From Xiphias gladius (Eukaryota > Chordata > Actinopteri > Istiophoriformes > Xiphiidae), in contig NC_053410.1 in NCBI RefSeq assembly GCF_016859285.1, forward strand, positions 22,709,558 through 22,773,557: a stretch of 64,000 nt of DNA, written 5' to 3'. The position numbers and the translations under genes are program-made. The notes below the pieces were generated by a model that was given only the letters and a program-made list of their open reading frames with translations, was not told where the DNA came from and searched no databases. Positions 13,001 through 26,672 of the stretch are shown here, piece by piece. Each line of letters opens with the position of its first letter. The first letter of the stretch is position 1.

Positions 13001-13063
13001 GTGGGAAAATGCAAAGGGTTTTGGTGCACTACACTATTTAATGAATGTCAAATGCAGTAGTTG
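10012..13063. other. Intergenic spacer, mostly AT-rich
   Basis: No coding exon recognised. A GC-richer block at about 12130-12430 stands out from its AT-rich surroundings and includes CGCCCGCTCAGCC-like sequence. It could be a regulatory element or a non-coding exon, but no landmark decides it. Confidence 0.4.
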
Positions 13064-13900
13064 TTAAAGGAATAGTTCAACATTTTGGGAAATACCCTCA
13101 TTCAAAATCCCATTGACATTTCTAATATCGTAAATAACTAAAAATCCCGCCTGGAACATTACCCTTCTCAATATGTCGTGTGGGTCGCTCCATACGTGAG
13201 GATCGTAACTTTTTCAAAAACAATCAAATTTCATAGTTGAGTCAGTATTTCTTTTTTTTAGTAGCCTTAAAGGAACACAAATATTTACCATAAAAAACCA
13301 CAAAAGAGATGAGTCCATGAGTGAGTTTAGGGGCTGTGGTTAGCTCAGACATATCTGTAAGAAATAAGAAACTGCACTGTGTTATAGAGGCTAGCTCGGA
13401 TGTGAGGTCATGACTTCGACTCCTATAGAAAGCTAGAGCCAGCAGCCAATTAGCTTAGCTTATAACAAAGACTGGAGACCAAGGGTAAAAAGCTAGCCTA
13501 TCTCTGTCAAAGGTGAGAAAATCACGCACCTCTGAGGCTCTCTAACGTGTTTTATGTTGTTTCTTTAATCTGTACAAAAACCCAAGGGACTATTGGGGAT
13601 ATCACGAGGGGATTACGTGCCAGACTTTTTCGTGCAGAGTTTTGTACAGTTTACACAAATAACATATAATGTGTTAATAAGTGAGAGATGGGTGTTAGTG
13701 AGAGTTTAGAAGTGCTGGTAGGTGAATTTTGTTCCCCCTGAACAGAACCAAGCCAGCTGTTTCCAGCTTTAATGTTAAGCTAAGATAACCGGCTGCTGAC
13801 ATGTTAAGCATACAGCTAGGAGAATAGTGCCAATCTACTCATTTAATTCTCAACAAGTTGGCAAATAAGTCTATTTTCCAAAATACTGAACTATTTCTAT
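13064..13900. mobile_element. Foldback-type MITE with long inverted ends
   Basis: The left end (TTAAAGGAATAGTTCAACAT, 13064 on) is matched in reverse complement by the right end near 13875-13900. Internal blocks are mirrored too: the left GCCAGCAGCCAATTAGCTTA (13439-13458) answers to CTAAGATAACCGGCTGCTGA near 13780-13799, and left GCTAGCCTATCTCTGTC answers to the right CTGAACAGAACCAAGCCAGC block. The whole 837 bp can fold into one long imperfect hairpin. It is a widespread repeat type in percomorph fishes, known to me from its sequence. No coding capacity. Confidence 0.75.
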
Positions 13901-16310
13901 AAGTTGCAACATTTGTGGTAATGGAGTCAGTATTATTTTGTATTTTTAGCTTTTACTATACCAGTAATACCTGTGAGGTCAGTTTTACAGCCCCTTTTTC
14001 TGAAATCGTCAGCAGACTGCGGGGAAAACTTTCCTTCTGTTCCACTCTCTTGGGCTCATCTGACTCCTGTCTCACTTGAGAACTAGTTAGGCTTTTCATT
14101 TCCTTCACTTCTTGTGCTCTGAGCCCATATTTCTCCCCACACACACAGTGCTAAGCCCAGAGCTCAACACAGATAGACACCACATGGCTCCCTGCATGTT
14201 ATCTGCACGCAAACTACGGTAACACCGGCAAGAGGGAGAGGACGAGGAGGAAGAGCACAGAGAGAGGGATGGGACAGAGAGCGGGTAAGAGACACTGCTG
14301 CTGCTTTTCCAGTATTGGACTGCCGCCAAGCCTGTGGCGGCAAAGTGAGCGTTGACCTCTAGTTAACCTTACGCGGATGTACATACACAGTCAGGCACTC
14401 ACGCACACAAGGCCTGCATCCATATTTCATAGCAGAAATATATCCATCCGACTGTATTTTACACCCACTGCGGAGCTCAGCTCCCAGTGGCTGAGAGGAC
14501 TGAGGAGGGCCGGGCCTGGAGACTGCTCCTCTTCCTCCAACTGAGCCAAGAGCCACAGGGCCAATAGCACAATCATCTGGAGCAGAAGAGTTGAAGCAGT
14601 TACGGGGGCCTAAGGAGGAAGATCCATCAGTCCATTTTCCAGCTTTGTCATACTTGTCAAATTTATTGATCAATAACTCAGCTGTGACTGGATCTGATAC
14701 AGCTCGATCTTTATCACGAAAGCTGAGCAGGTTACAGTAAGTGGTAGCTTTACCTCATGACCTTTGCCCCTACAAATTCTCAGACCTCCTGGAAAGTCGA
14801 ATCCCCTCTCGTCCAACATCTGCTAGCCAAATGAAGTCCAGGTTCTGCTTCACATAATCTGATTAAAGCCAACCCCCCCATCCAAACCACGCTTAACCTC
14901 CTTCGAGACCCCTTTCCCTTCGACAATCTCTCTACCCCTCCACTCCAGAGAACTTAGACCACATGTGAACAGTCAGTGAACGGCATCTGGACTGACCTCT
15001 TTTTTTGTTCTCTGGCACAGAGACTGGAAAATTTCAGTGGGCATGTCCTGTTAATTCCTCTGTCTTTTCCCCCTCCTTCATTCTTTCTTATTCTCCATTA
15101 CTATCCCCCTCCCTGATCCTATCTCAATCTCTCTTGAATTGTATGTATATACCATACGTACATGCATACATATCAAGAGAATGTTACGTTTCTGAGCATA
15201 TCCAGTTAAGATTGCAGGGGTTTAGTATGTCCTATCTATCCTCTTCTTGCACGTTCTTTCTGCTTCTCTGTTCTGAGTTTCTATCACTTTTCTTCTCTCC
15301 CCTGTTCTTCTCCTCTATTGCGGTGTATCATTGTTGCTTGGCTGGCCTCTGCGTAAACCCTGAGCTCGTTCAGCAGCCGTGCTTACTCTCACCCTCGGCC
15401 TCCCCATCGCTCAGCGAGCCGCCGGAAAGTTCTCCCCGTGCTGATCGCTGGCATGAAGACCCAATCCATGAATGTGTTTATGGAGTTCTGACAAATTCCT
15501 TCCTCCTTGCTCCCTCTCTTGCGTTGCAGACTTGACATGCAAGCATTATATTTAATCCCTCATTACCCATGCAGGCAGAAGCAGTGTGGTGGAGGAGCAA
15601 TGGGGCTTGGAGCTGGAGCCACGGCCTCTGTGGTGGCTGGTGCACCATTATGGAGGTAGAAGGACAGGCAAGCTATGGGTTCAGATAGGCCTTGTGGTAG
15701 AGCTATGGGATATGTGGTGGAGCTGTATTTTCTTATGGCGGGGTATTGCCTGGGTCATTGGCACTGGGATCATTGGTCACTTTGTAATTAATTGAATTAT
15801 GATTGAGCTACTCCACTCCACTGGTAATAGGTTCTCCGGTAGGGGTTAGAGAAATAACTGGGGCTATGCCTGCTTTTGTGTTAACTAGACCCAGTTATAC
15901 GATGCCACGTTATTGCTAAAGTGAAACATAAATATGCATAGTAAAGTTACCACACATAATGGTACACCACATATGGTGCTATAAGTATAAATCAGTCCCA
16001 TAACAATCCTGTTAGTAGACAGTGTTGCCTCTAGACAGTTTGAGCACAACATCACTAGACTTCTGAAACACATCAAAATAAATTAAATTGACTTTTAAAT
16101 GTGATTTGAATTAAACCTCTTTGGGTCTCAGCTACACATCACTTCTCTGGTACACCACAGACTTTGAAACAAAACTACAGGCCTCAGGATACTTCAGAGT
16201 TTTTGTCGAATTGTCTGACAGCATCAACCCTCCTTTCCGATAGTGAAATCAGATGGAGCTGCCTCAGCAATGTGACTTTCCAAAACGGACAATCCGACAA
16301 GCACGCCCAT
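13901..16310. other. Intergenic spacer, no gene seen
   Basis: Mixed composition with pyrimidine-rich runs near 15050-15340. The 176-codon open frame at 15005-15535 is Ser/Leu-rich, composition-driven and without a domain. GC-richer stretches at 14200-14330 and 15350-15460 have no clear promoter or splice features. Confidence 0.4.
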
Positions 16311-17460
16311 TTAAAGGTACCCTGCGGCGTTTTTGACCACTATTAATGCGCATCAAGACTACAGTGACACTCAATAGCCACAGAGTTCTTGGAGACTGGT
16401 GAGGCTATGTTGTAGCCCACTTTAGAGTGTGGGCATTCGGAAACAGGTATAAACACTTTGGCCCTCAGACATGGGTCTGACAACACACTATACAGCCCAG
16501 TTTGTGTGAAGCACGCTGAAACCTTAGGAGCTTAAAGCAATGCGAGCACTCTTTACAATCCATGCTGCTCCCAAACAGACCAAAGTGGTTTTAACCTGCA
16601 GTGACTGATGTTTTTGTCCAGCACAATAAGCTGTAAAGAAAACATTGGCATATTATCACCCTATAAAGTTCATGGGGAGAGAATGTTAGCAAACAGTTGC
16701 CTATTTACACATCCAACAGACATGGAACAACATTAGCATGCTGCAATTACACATCATTTTGTTTGTTATAGATACTAAAGTCAGCTACTTTGTCAGTCAG
16801 TCCAAAACCCAAAGACTGTAAAATGCTGTTGATGTAAAATCAGCAAAGCAGCAAGTCCTCACAGCCAGATCTTAAAAAAATATTTGACTTTTTTGCTATA
16901 TAAATAACTGATATGATTAAAGCTACTGTATGCAACTTTTTTGTAATATTTTTAGCTGAAATATGCTCCAAAACTTATCTTAATGTGAAGAGGTGCTGTG
17001 AAAGGCTTCTGTGACCCAGACTCGTTGAACAGCGTGGAAGCAGGGCAGAGATATTCCCTCCTAAAGTTTATGAGTCCTTCTAACCAATCAGAGAAGGCCA
17101 AAGACACGTGTGGGAGCTCATGGCTGTCAGTCAATGCATAAAAAGGTGACCTTTTCTACTACTAAGTATTAGTGGCTGGAAGAAGTCACTATGGGTGACT
17201 CGTAGGCTAGCAAGCACATATTTCCAACATTGGCAGTTGAAGAGAGCGTTGAGAGTGAAATTGTAAGGTTGTGGGGCCATAAAACCAGAACAATGAGCTG
17301 AGAGACACTAAAATGCAAAGTAGAGCTGACGGGGACTGGAGGTGGATTTGTCACTACCAGCAACGCCTTTCACGTTACTCAAAGTCATATAAATATTAAG
17401 AATATTCTTAGATCAGCATTATTAATACCTTGCTCCTTCTTACAGTGCTGAAAAATGCAA
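16311..17460. repeat. Degenerate dispersed-repeat copies
   Basis: Begins with TTTAAAGGTACCCTGCGGCG, which resembles the terminal motif of a common fish repeat. Blocks at 16640-16750 (GTTAGCAAACAGTTGCCTAT) and 17240-17360 (CATAAAACCAGAACAATGAG) resemble those in the copies at about 22.6, 30.5, 44.8 and 58.6 kb. Boundaries are uncertain and the copy is rearranged. Confidence 0.45.
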
Positions 17461-20400
17461 TGAATTATTTGTTAATAAATGTAACCATACTGACGGAATG
17501 CAAAAGAGATCCTGTTCAGCCTTAACAAAGAAAAGCATCAGCAGCTCTTGCCCTTTACTGTTATGATGTCTTCAAGGCGTGGAGAGAAACAACAAGAGAG
17601 AAAAAAAAGACAAAGCGAATGAGAGGAGATCAACGAGAGAAACACTGAGAAAACAAACAAAGAAAAGAAACAAAGCGGTTTTATGGTTTCCTTTCTGACC
17701 CAACTTTCCCAGAAGAGTGAATCAGCTAAGGGTGACCACACAGCAGCCCAGAGGCTTTTCATCTAGGCCCCAGGGTCTCTTCTAGGAGGGTGGATGTTGG
17801 GGGTGTCTGAACCACCACTCAACTGCCACACTGGCCCCTCGCTCTGTTTCCCAGTGACTCACACAGCTGTTGTCGCACCACTGGGCACCAGCTTTATGAG
17901 CACAACCCACCCAGGTTGTAGAAGGTTCAATTGTTTTGGTAATGTGTTGACACATTTTCTTTGGCAGAATTAGTCATAACTCCCCATACGCTGTTTACGT
18001 GCTGCTGACATGTTTTATTTTGACTGGCAACTATGACACATGTGACTCTGCTCCAGGGATATAAACATAATATACGGTATGAGCTTCTGTGGTGCTGAAT
18101 GATCTTCTTTGACCTGCTCCTATGCATCCACTAAGTCAAAGTGACTATTTTCACTTTGACTCCATTAGTTGTACATCACCTTATTCTTATCTATGTTTTT
18201 TAAATGCTGTGTATTACCAACTTACAGGCAGAACCTTTGTTATCACGCATTGCAATACTTTGTCTCGGTGGAATTTTGAACAGAGTAATTTTAGTTGCTG
18301 TTTCTTGTAATCTTTGTTTCACTAGAAAATGTTCTTGGAGCTCTCTGCTCTTTTCTCAGCAAGGCTCGCCTTCACATCCTACATGGGAGCTGCCCAAAAC
18401 AACCACAGGTCATTGAGCAACGCCACTGGAGCTGTTGCTTGTTGGGTAACTTTCTCAGGAGCATCTGCGGATGCGAACGTGTAACTTCTGGTTACAACTT
18501 CCCTACCTACATAAGTAGGCCAAGGTATTCCGACACAAGCGTTTGCGTTGTAAGCAAATTTTCAAATGCCATGAACACACACACACTGTAGTTTATTTTG
18601 AGTCAGTCTCATGTACACTGTCCTGCTGCCAGAAATACTCACTAGAGCACCAAATGTGTATTAACCCACAACTGAAAATAGTTCCCAACAAATACACTGC
18701 TCACTCCTGTTTGAGTAACGTTTGCTAAAAACTACAGGGCCCAGCTGTTTATACAATTATTTACTCTTTTCTAAACATGAAACTATGTATTTGTGATTTT
18801 TTGTTTTTAAAGATTTGGAATGAAAAGGTTTGGGGGCTGAGAGCCATAAACAGGCTGGGAAAGTCGGAGAGTATTGAGACATAGACTAACATGTCATTGG
18901 TTTGGGTCTTTTCATAGGATTTGTTGACATTAGAGAGATATATGTAGAATATTGCCAGCTTTATCCTTTAACCAAATGCCCAGATTTTCCAATTTTACAC
19001 AAATTTAGCCAAACAGGCTAACGTGGGGAGAAACAACAAAATTATTATCCAAACTGTTGATTGTAAACATCCACAACAGTTTACAGACTGACTTCATGGT
19101 TCGACTCGCACCTTCTGTAATTACCATAATTGAGGGTAATTGTAGTTGCGGGATGCGGGATATTTGCAGACATTACTGGCACGCTTACTTTCAGTTTTAC
19201 CCCCAAATTAAATGAATAAGGTAACCTCGATGAGCTGTTGGCAAATGATTGCCAAAACAATGAAAACTAGACTGCAATTCAGCCTTGTAGCCAAGGCTCT
19301 CTACTGTCTGCTGACAAATAAACAATCCAACAAACAGACACCGGTGAAAACATAACCTCCTCGGTGGAGGAGACATTCAATTTTAGAATTTATTAAAAAA
19401 ATTTAAAAAAAAACCTTTGTCATTTTATTTTTTCTCCAACTTTTTCTCCTCTTTCAATGGCTTTGATGTTCTGTCAAAGGCCGTGCAGTTTCTGTGTCTT
19501 TTCAGCTACATCAGCACTAATGCTACTTATTACCCATATTGTATTTATTCCAAACAAATCGGACACAATAAATGCATCACTTTCTGTGTGGGAGAGGATA
19601 TTTCTTATGAAGGACCTGCCCTACACAAAGTGTTCAGAGGACCAAATGTAAGCATATTCTAAAGTGCTATGGATTAAACTGATCGCCTTACGTTTGTGTA
19701 GTGGAGTGCAGTTCATTTGGATGAGCTGAGATGCTCCAGTTCTCCCCACAGTGTTCCCTATCTGTCATAATCGAACTGTGTACAGAATAGTGGCCTTTTA
19801 CATGAATGCAGACTGACCAACACCCTTCGTTTATTTCACTGTATTGTATGAGGTATTCAGTCCCAGATGATCTGCTGGATTATGGTACAGGTCAGTCACT
19901 GAACTTCTCTCTGCAGCTGCAGCCATGCTGTTAGACACACTGCTTTGATGCACACAGCCATTCTGCTCCCTGTTGAATGTATATTTTTAGAATGATCTGT
20001 ATAGTCTACTGTCCAAACTTTGTCTTGCACTGATGTGCCTTTGCACTGCATGTGAGGTCCGCATGTCTTGGGTCAGAATAGTGTACTCTGTGTTAAATCT
20101 CTGGACCAGTGTCGACATAGATTCCTGTATATTTATTAGTGTAGTTCCGAATGTAGAAGTACTGTAAAAAAAAAAAAAAATGTAAGTACTGTAAAATTCT
20201 TTGTTGAAATAAATCAAAATAGTGCCTTTTTGTGAGCTGAATTGCTGATTTACACCAAGACGATTTGAAGTTATTTAACCAGCTTTTTTCTGCTTTGCTT
20301 GTTTTGACAAGACAATTTTAGGTATCATCCTCAATGAAATTCAGCGGTGAACCACAGACCAAGTGTCTCTTGGTTTATCTCTGCGGTGGATGTCGCGTAA

Positions 20401-22614
20401 AGACATGGACAGTTCACTAGGGACGCACTGTGCTTGGGTGTGCGAGGAATGGTGTGATGGTGGAAGCCAAGCACAGAGGCACAGAGTGTTTGAGTCTGCT
20501 TGTGGTCGAAAGCACAGCGATCCCTGCAACAGGAAATGACAGAACTCGGCACAGTGGCTAAAAATAATGCCCGTTGTTAAGGGAGAACAGAGCTGGGGAG
20601 GCAGTGGAGTACAGCAAATATTATTTCAATTAAACCACAGGCCCAAAACCACAACCTTCTTTTCAGAGAAAACCCAGGTGGCTGCCAGGGGAATGAAAAT
20701 AAAATGAGGCGAGGGAGAGGTGAGGAGTTGAAGCTCTCAAAAATGGAGTTAAAGGTTAAGTGTTGGTGATGGGCGGGGGTGGGGTTCTGAGTAGAATTCC
20801 TGTGAAGTAATGCCACTCTGCACTGACTCAGAGACGACAACGTGCATTCTTTTGGGTTGTTTCGCAATGGCTTCCAACGCCTCCTGCCCTGACTTCACTA
20901 TTGTTGCCGAGAGAAGGAGGAGGGGGCGTGGAGGGCTATAACGTTGGCATCGAACTGCCACTAACGCCACTCCAGTTCAGCTCCCCCTTTTTCAAACCCC
21001 ACTCACACACACACGGAGACTGGCAAGCTCAACACACCCTGGCACTCAGTGGTGCCGAGCTAAGAATGGAGCACTCCTTCGGCTCACGCAATGTGGTGTG
21101 CTGAAATTTCCTGCAATAAAAACGTGATTGGGAAGATACCCATTAAAACGTGTGAGGAGAGAGCAGAGAGCTGAGAGTCTGCCAGTCAGCTAAGAATGAG
21201 AGAGCAGAGAAGAGGAAGAGGAGGAGGTTGATGGACAGGGGGAGTTGTGTAGAGAAAAGTCAGAGGAAGAGAAGGATCAGGGAGAGGAGGTCAAGGGATA
21301 TTCTCTGCGCTGGCCACTGGTTACCCTGCCACCCGTCTGCAAGACAAAAAAGCACACTTTGGCTTCTTCTGCATTCTCTAGCACTCCTCTCCTTCTCTCT
21401 TATTTTTCAAATGCTGTTTTCATTTAGCACATGGCAGCGCTCCCTCAAACTCTTGAGTTTCCCAAACCAAAAGCTATTTCCTGATTCACTCCCTCTCTCA
21501 TATAATTATTCTGCTGGACCGTGTTTCTCAGTTCTTTTTTCAGGCCTTCTTTTCCAGCACTGCCTGTTCTGTACTCGGGGTGACATCACAGCCTCAATGG
21601 GGCAAAGGCGGCCAGGTTCGTACTCCATAGGTCAGAGGTCAGGGCTGCTCCCACTTGTTCACACGTACTTAATAACTATTTGCATTGGGGCTGAGCTAGA
21701 TCTGATGTAATTTTATGAAACACTTTTGCATGGGATAATGAAAAATGAAAATTTGCCTGAATCACGGGTCCTCAAATACAATCATTTAAGGTTAAGAACC
21801 TGATTTTAGCAAAAAAAATCTTGCACCAGAAAAATACTAAAACATGCAAAGTTTTATTAAGTGTAGTTGGACATCTGTATGTGTATTTGGGGGTATGGCT
21901 GTATCGCAGGAGAGCAGAGCTGGGGTTGTTACAAGCCATTTTCTGAGCTCAAGCAGGTCACATGGTTAATATGTTAAGGACTCTTGTTAAAGGCTGCAGT
22001 ATTCACCCCATAAATGGCCACATTGTTCCCATTCACACACACACTTGTGCACACACTGCAGCCTTTTATTCCATAACTATTCTGAATCGCTCGTAATGTG
22101 CCCTCAAATCTGCCGTGAAAAGTGCACACTCAGTCGCATTAACGGTGCATTATAGCCACACAACCTATGTGCTGGATGTTTTCTACCCCCTCTCCCCGTC
22201 CTTCTGCTGGTGGTGTTAGCAGTGTTAAGTTGCGTTGACACTCGTCTCTCTCCTTCCCTCCCAGCTGTGTGCTTCTGTCCTCGTTCCAGCTGTTTGGGTG
22301 TGGCTGCTGCTGGCACCGTGAGAAACCTCCACAAACTCGGGGACGTTGTGCTTATTAATTGACAGTTGCAAGAACTGACGAGGCCGCATGAGGAGAGGCA
22401 GGCTGCAGATAGACATATACTGATTAGTTATATGTTGCATTATTGCATGCATTTTAAAACAATGGATAGGTCAAGGAACTCATGCGTACTTTAGATTCTA
22501 AACCACTGTTGCAAGGTATAGGGTGATAACATACAGCGATTTAAGTTCGGAAAAGTGCCATCAAATATAAATATAATGTATCGAACTTACAATTAAATGA
22601 GTATAACAGTTTTT
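17461..22614. other. Intergenic spacer with low-complexity tracts
   Basis: No coding exon recognised. Holds a possible dispersed-repeat fragment at about 18355-18470, an A-run at 20166-20180 and purine-rich sequence at 21200-21290. A GC-rich island at 20880-21130 contains GGGGGCGTGG (20922-20931) close to CTATAACG (20936-20943), a conceivable GC-box/TATA pair. None of it connects to a gene I can identify. Confidence 0.4.
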
Positions 22615-23135
22615 AAAGCTGCACTAATCGATATTTTATATTAACAATGGGTCCAGTGTTAATCTATAATGAAAACGGTGTCCATAGCAATTTGCTCACA
22701 GAGAACTCTGCAGTTCCTCTCGGCTTTACGGAGCGTTTTAGCATCTTTCAGCTCATTGTTTTAACGACCTGCAACTTTACTGTTTTGGTTCGCTCTCGGC
22801 GTTCTCATCAGCCTTGTCTGCAGCAGCAGGCAGCTGTTTTCAGTGATAAACCCACTGTACATTAACTGCCCAGAACCGAACAACAGACGGACAAAGTCAG
22901 CAGTTAGCTTAGGAACATAGTGAAAAATAAAGTTTAAGAGTCAGATGTTTTTTTTTTTTTTAAAGGAGCTTCTGGAGTGCTGAGCTAAAAGGAGAGTGAA
23001 TATTGGATTTCCACACATCAGGCAGCCATAAATATGACTCAAAATGCATGATAATGTTGCCCTGTGTCCTAATGATGTGTTAATAGGCAATTGTTTGCTA
23101 AGATGTCAGCACAAATCCCCCTTTTTAAACAAAGA
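22615..23135 (+). repeat. Dispersed repeat family, forward copy
   Basis: Starts AAAGCTGCACTAATCGATAT and includes GCTCATTGTTTTAACGACCT and AGTGAATATTGGATTTCCAC. The same blocks appear in reverse complement at 30430-31050, 44760-45400 and 58600-59150. The ordered sharing of several motifs shows a single repeat family of about 600 bp, probably a non-autonomous DNA element. It is non-coding. Confidence 0.65.
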
Positions 23136-23785
23136 AACTGCTAAAGGGCATCATTGTTTCCCTGAAAATTATCTGAAATAAAATACTGTCTAAAATGACC
23201 AAAATAATTACTTTAAAAAGTAAACATCTAATCAAAGAATGATGAGACTAAGTCTGACAATGGTGACTTTTGGTACTTGACAGATTTCTATACTCACTTC
23301 TACAGACATTTTGGTTGGTATCCAAAAAGTACTGAGGTTTGATACCCTGCCATACGTACTGTATGTGATTGTGAGTAAACGGAGATTGTTTATCCACATG
23401 AAGCCTAACATATACAGTAGCTGGAGAGAAACATGTGGGCAGCAGATAACATTTAGGACCCATGATACATGTATTTATGACAGCAATATTTCACACCACA
23501 TTCAATCATTTGAACGGAACTGTACCACTGCTTTCATGTTAAGCTCAACTTCGGTTAACCTTTTACATGCAAATTCATACTAATGACAGACAGCAAAGCT
23601 GCTTTTGATTTGTTAACCTCGCACTGGGTGGTCAAAAAGTGGAGTCCAAAATGCTAGAATCTATCCAGCTCATTCAGTTTTATATGATTCTCCTCTGGCA
23701 GAGTGAATCTTACAATGCAAAAGAATAGTGGCATGGTTTCCAATTAGTTGTGATACAAGTTCAAATAAACAGCATTAATGACTGT

Positions 23786-23820
<35 letters not shown>

Positions 23821-24900
23821 CTGTGTTCTTATTTTATTTTTGGATTGTCCCCTATGGGTCCCAGTTTGGGAATGGCCAATTTCCCTTACACTGCACACTT
23901 CTACTCCTCTTTTTCACAGCCACTGTTTTTTTTTGCATTTTGGGCGCCTACAACTGGGTGCTTTTCATTGTGTTTTTGATGTGAATAATGAGAGCTATAA
24001 CTCCCAGTACTATATAATGCAATCTCCGCCACACAGAACAAGAGGCTAGTATGCATTGTTGGAAACAAAGTTATATGGTTATATGACTTGGAATTGCTTC
24101 AGTCAAAAGCCGCAAACCATCAATGTCTTTGACAAAAACAAACGGATCAGACTAAGACAGCATAGAAATTTTTCTGTCTTGGTACATCAGATATATAAGT
24201 TGATGATTTGTTGAAACGTACATCTGATGCAGCCTTTAAAAACCTTCCAACTCTCCTTCTCATGTTTTCACTTATAACGGTGCTAAGAATAGCCTGTGCA
24301 CTAGACTACAATATGCACTCTACTAGCAGCAGAAATCCTATACCAGTCTAGAAGTCATACAGTGTGCATGCAAATGCTGATCTGAGTTGAGAGAGTGCAT
24401 GAGTTTCCTGGGGTAAAATATAGCCTACATGTGTGTAAAGTCGTGAGGCATGCATGTCTACATGACTATAAGCTTGTGCGTGTGCGGCCTTACAGTATAT
24501 GATTGGCTGGTGATGAACATACATCTGCTGAGTGAGGTTAGCGTAGTGCGCCGGGGGTCTGAGCAGAGCTTAGCACCAATGACCATGATATAACATAGTG
24601 TAGTACAGGCATGCAGGAGAGGCAGCAGTCAGTATTTTCAAACCAGCTGCCATCACCATGGTTATGACTACCAAGATGCAGGCACACCATAACTATGAAA
24701 AGCATGTTGTCGCACAAGAGGAAACAATCAATGCGAATAGATGCTCATAAACAAGGTTGCACAGGCATAACTGTGAATATTATCTAGGGCATGCTAAGAC
24801 CAAAATGTATTTTGTAAGTAGTAGCCTATAGCAGGCCAAAGATCATTGAAAAAAAAATTTTTTCTTTTGGATAAACCAGTTTAGCTACAACTTTTGTTGT
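23136..24900. other. Intergenic spacer with poly(T) tract
   Basis: Contains a poly(T) run at 23788-23813 and otherwise unremarkable AT-rich sequence. No gene seen. Confidence 0.4.
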
Positions 24901-25715
24901 AATTGACCCTTTGTTAAGCCCCACCCCTTTGTTGTTAGCTGTTAGTAACTGCCTAATAATTGTCTGCTGCTAGTCCATCAAGCTGTTGGCGCCCAAACTG
25001 TAACTAACTGCACTCCCTAAAGAAATATTATCCAATGTTTGGAAAAAACAAAAAAGACATTTCAGAGGGTAGCAAACAGAAAGATCTACAGTATGCGTTT
25101 GAGGGATATAGCCAGGATTTCAAACTGACTTAGCAGCCAAAACACGTAAAAAAGTTAACAATAGAAGCTTAAGCCTAAAGATCAAAATGTAAAAGTGAAC
25201 CACCACATCACCTGGTAATGAAGACAGAAGACTGTGAAATTAAGGAGCAACACTGTTCCTGTATAGCACGGTAGGTTCACTTTTAAAGTCATTAAAGAGC
25301 AAACGCAGCATGTGTATACATTCTGTATACCTTCAATAGCTAGAGTAGCATAGAAGTGCTTGTTAATGATTGATGTGCTGTACTCTGCTAATGTTAGCCC
25401 CACAGGGTTTTTATGTCGATTTGATCAGACTTAGTTTGAGCGGTATCATTGTTAAACGTGCCCCAGACACAACATTTAACCGTGACTAGCTCGAAACCCA
25501 CAAAACCAGCCTGAAAATGACAAAAATCCAAAACGATTGCATGAGAATCTATGGAGCACAGCCATATAGATGTTGGACGCTGGTCAAAGCTGGCCTGTGC
25601 TACACAATGATTGGCCAGTCTGCGTTCGAGGGGCGGGACATAGTGAGGGGTCAATTGACCCTTTGCTAAACCCTCCCATCATCTCAGCTCAGCAACCATC
25701 ACTAGGCACAGCAGG
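24901..25715. repeat. Two direct copies of a repeat-end motif
   Basis: AATTGACCCTTTGTTAAGCC at 24901-24920 and AATTGACCCTTTGCTAAACC at 25653-25672 are the same motif in the same direction, about 750 bp apart. The second is preceded by GGGGCGGGACATAGTGAGGG, which I associate with a fish dispersed repeat. The arrangement may be two tandem or nested copies of one element. Family identity is uncertain. Confidence 0.4.
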
Positions 25716-26672
25716 CCTGTCAAGTTTTAGATCTCTCCTTGTGTTGAAGCAGTGTGCAGCAGTGTGCAATAAAAGATTAAACAGTGTATTTATCTGCCCT
25801 AATGTAAGCTGCAAACGTTAGTCTATGTGGCTAACTGGCTTACTACCTACAGTAGTAATTTGTAGGTACTGTAGCGAGTTTTTTACATTGTAAACAGAGA
25901 TAGCATTACACATTAGTCCCAAAAGATATTGTATCTCTTTTTATGTTAAAAGTGAACATACTATTTAAAAATTCAAACAATAAAGCATAGAGCTATCTGT
26001 CTTGTTGGTTCAAGTGTGTAAGCTAAGCAAGCCATTAAGGTTATATTAGTATGAACAGTATGATCTTATATTTTTCCTTGTCATACTTAATATATTTAAT
26101 AATACTAGGATTAACTTGCTCAACAACTGCAATACAAGAACAATGTTGTTTCTTTATTTCTTTGTCTTTTACATGGCTCATCAGCTTGTGAGGATGTTGA
26201 CTTCTTTCAGCATGATATCATACCATTAACTATATATATAAGACCACTCATTTTAAAACAAGTCAGAGTGAAACATTAGAAAGCATTTTCAACCAACTCA
26301 TGGGGCTAATGTAGCTTAATTAGCTAGCTACAGCTAATAAAATCTGCTGGCAACAGTTGTCATTTCAAATCGACAGACTTTGCCTAGAAATGAGAAGCCT
26401 GTTTGTGTTTACCTGTGTCTGAAATAGAGGACTCATTGTTTCAAAGAATTTTGACTGGTAAGGATCAAGAATGACAGGTGAAGCAACTGTAAGGCTTAGC
26501 CAACGGCCAGACATAACAACAGCTAAGTAATAATATTCTGTCAGTCAGTCACGGCTTTGTCTGTGGGTATTTTAAAGCATAGACCAGGTTTTGCGGTGGT
26601 AAATCACACTATATCTTAGCTATAGCTTAGAGTTTAGCGAAGTTAATGCCCATATTAAGTAAACCGCTCCTT
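25716..26672. other. Intergenic spacer, no gene seen
   Basis: AT-rich, with no open frame, RNA gene or clear repeat boundary that I can support. Confidence 0.4.

Noticed and set aside
15005..15535. 176-codon open frame
   Set aside because: Pyrimidine-rich composition, no domain, no splice or promoter support.
21228..21710. 160-codon open frame
   Set aside because: Purine- then pyrimidine-biased sequence, no recognisable protein family.
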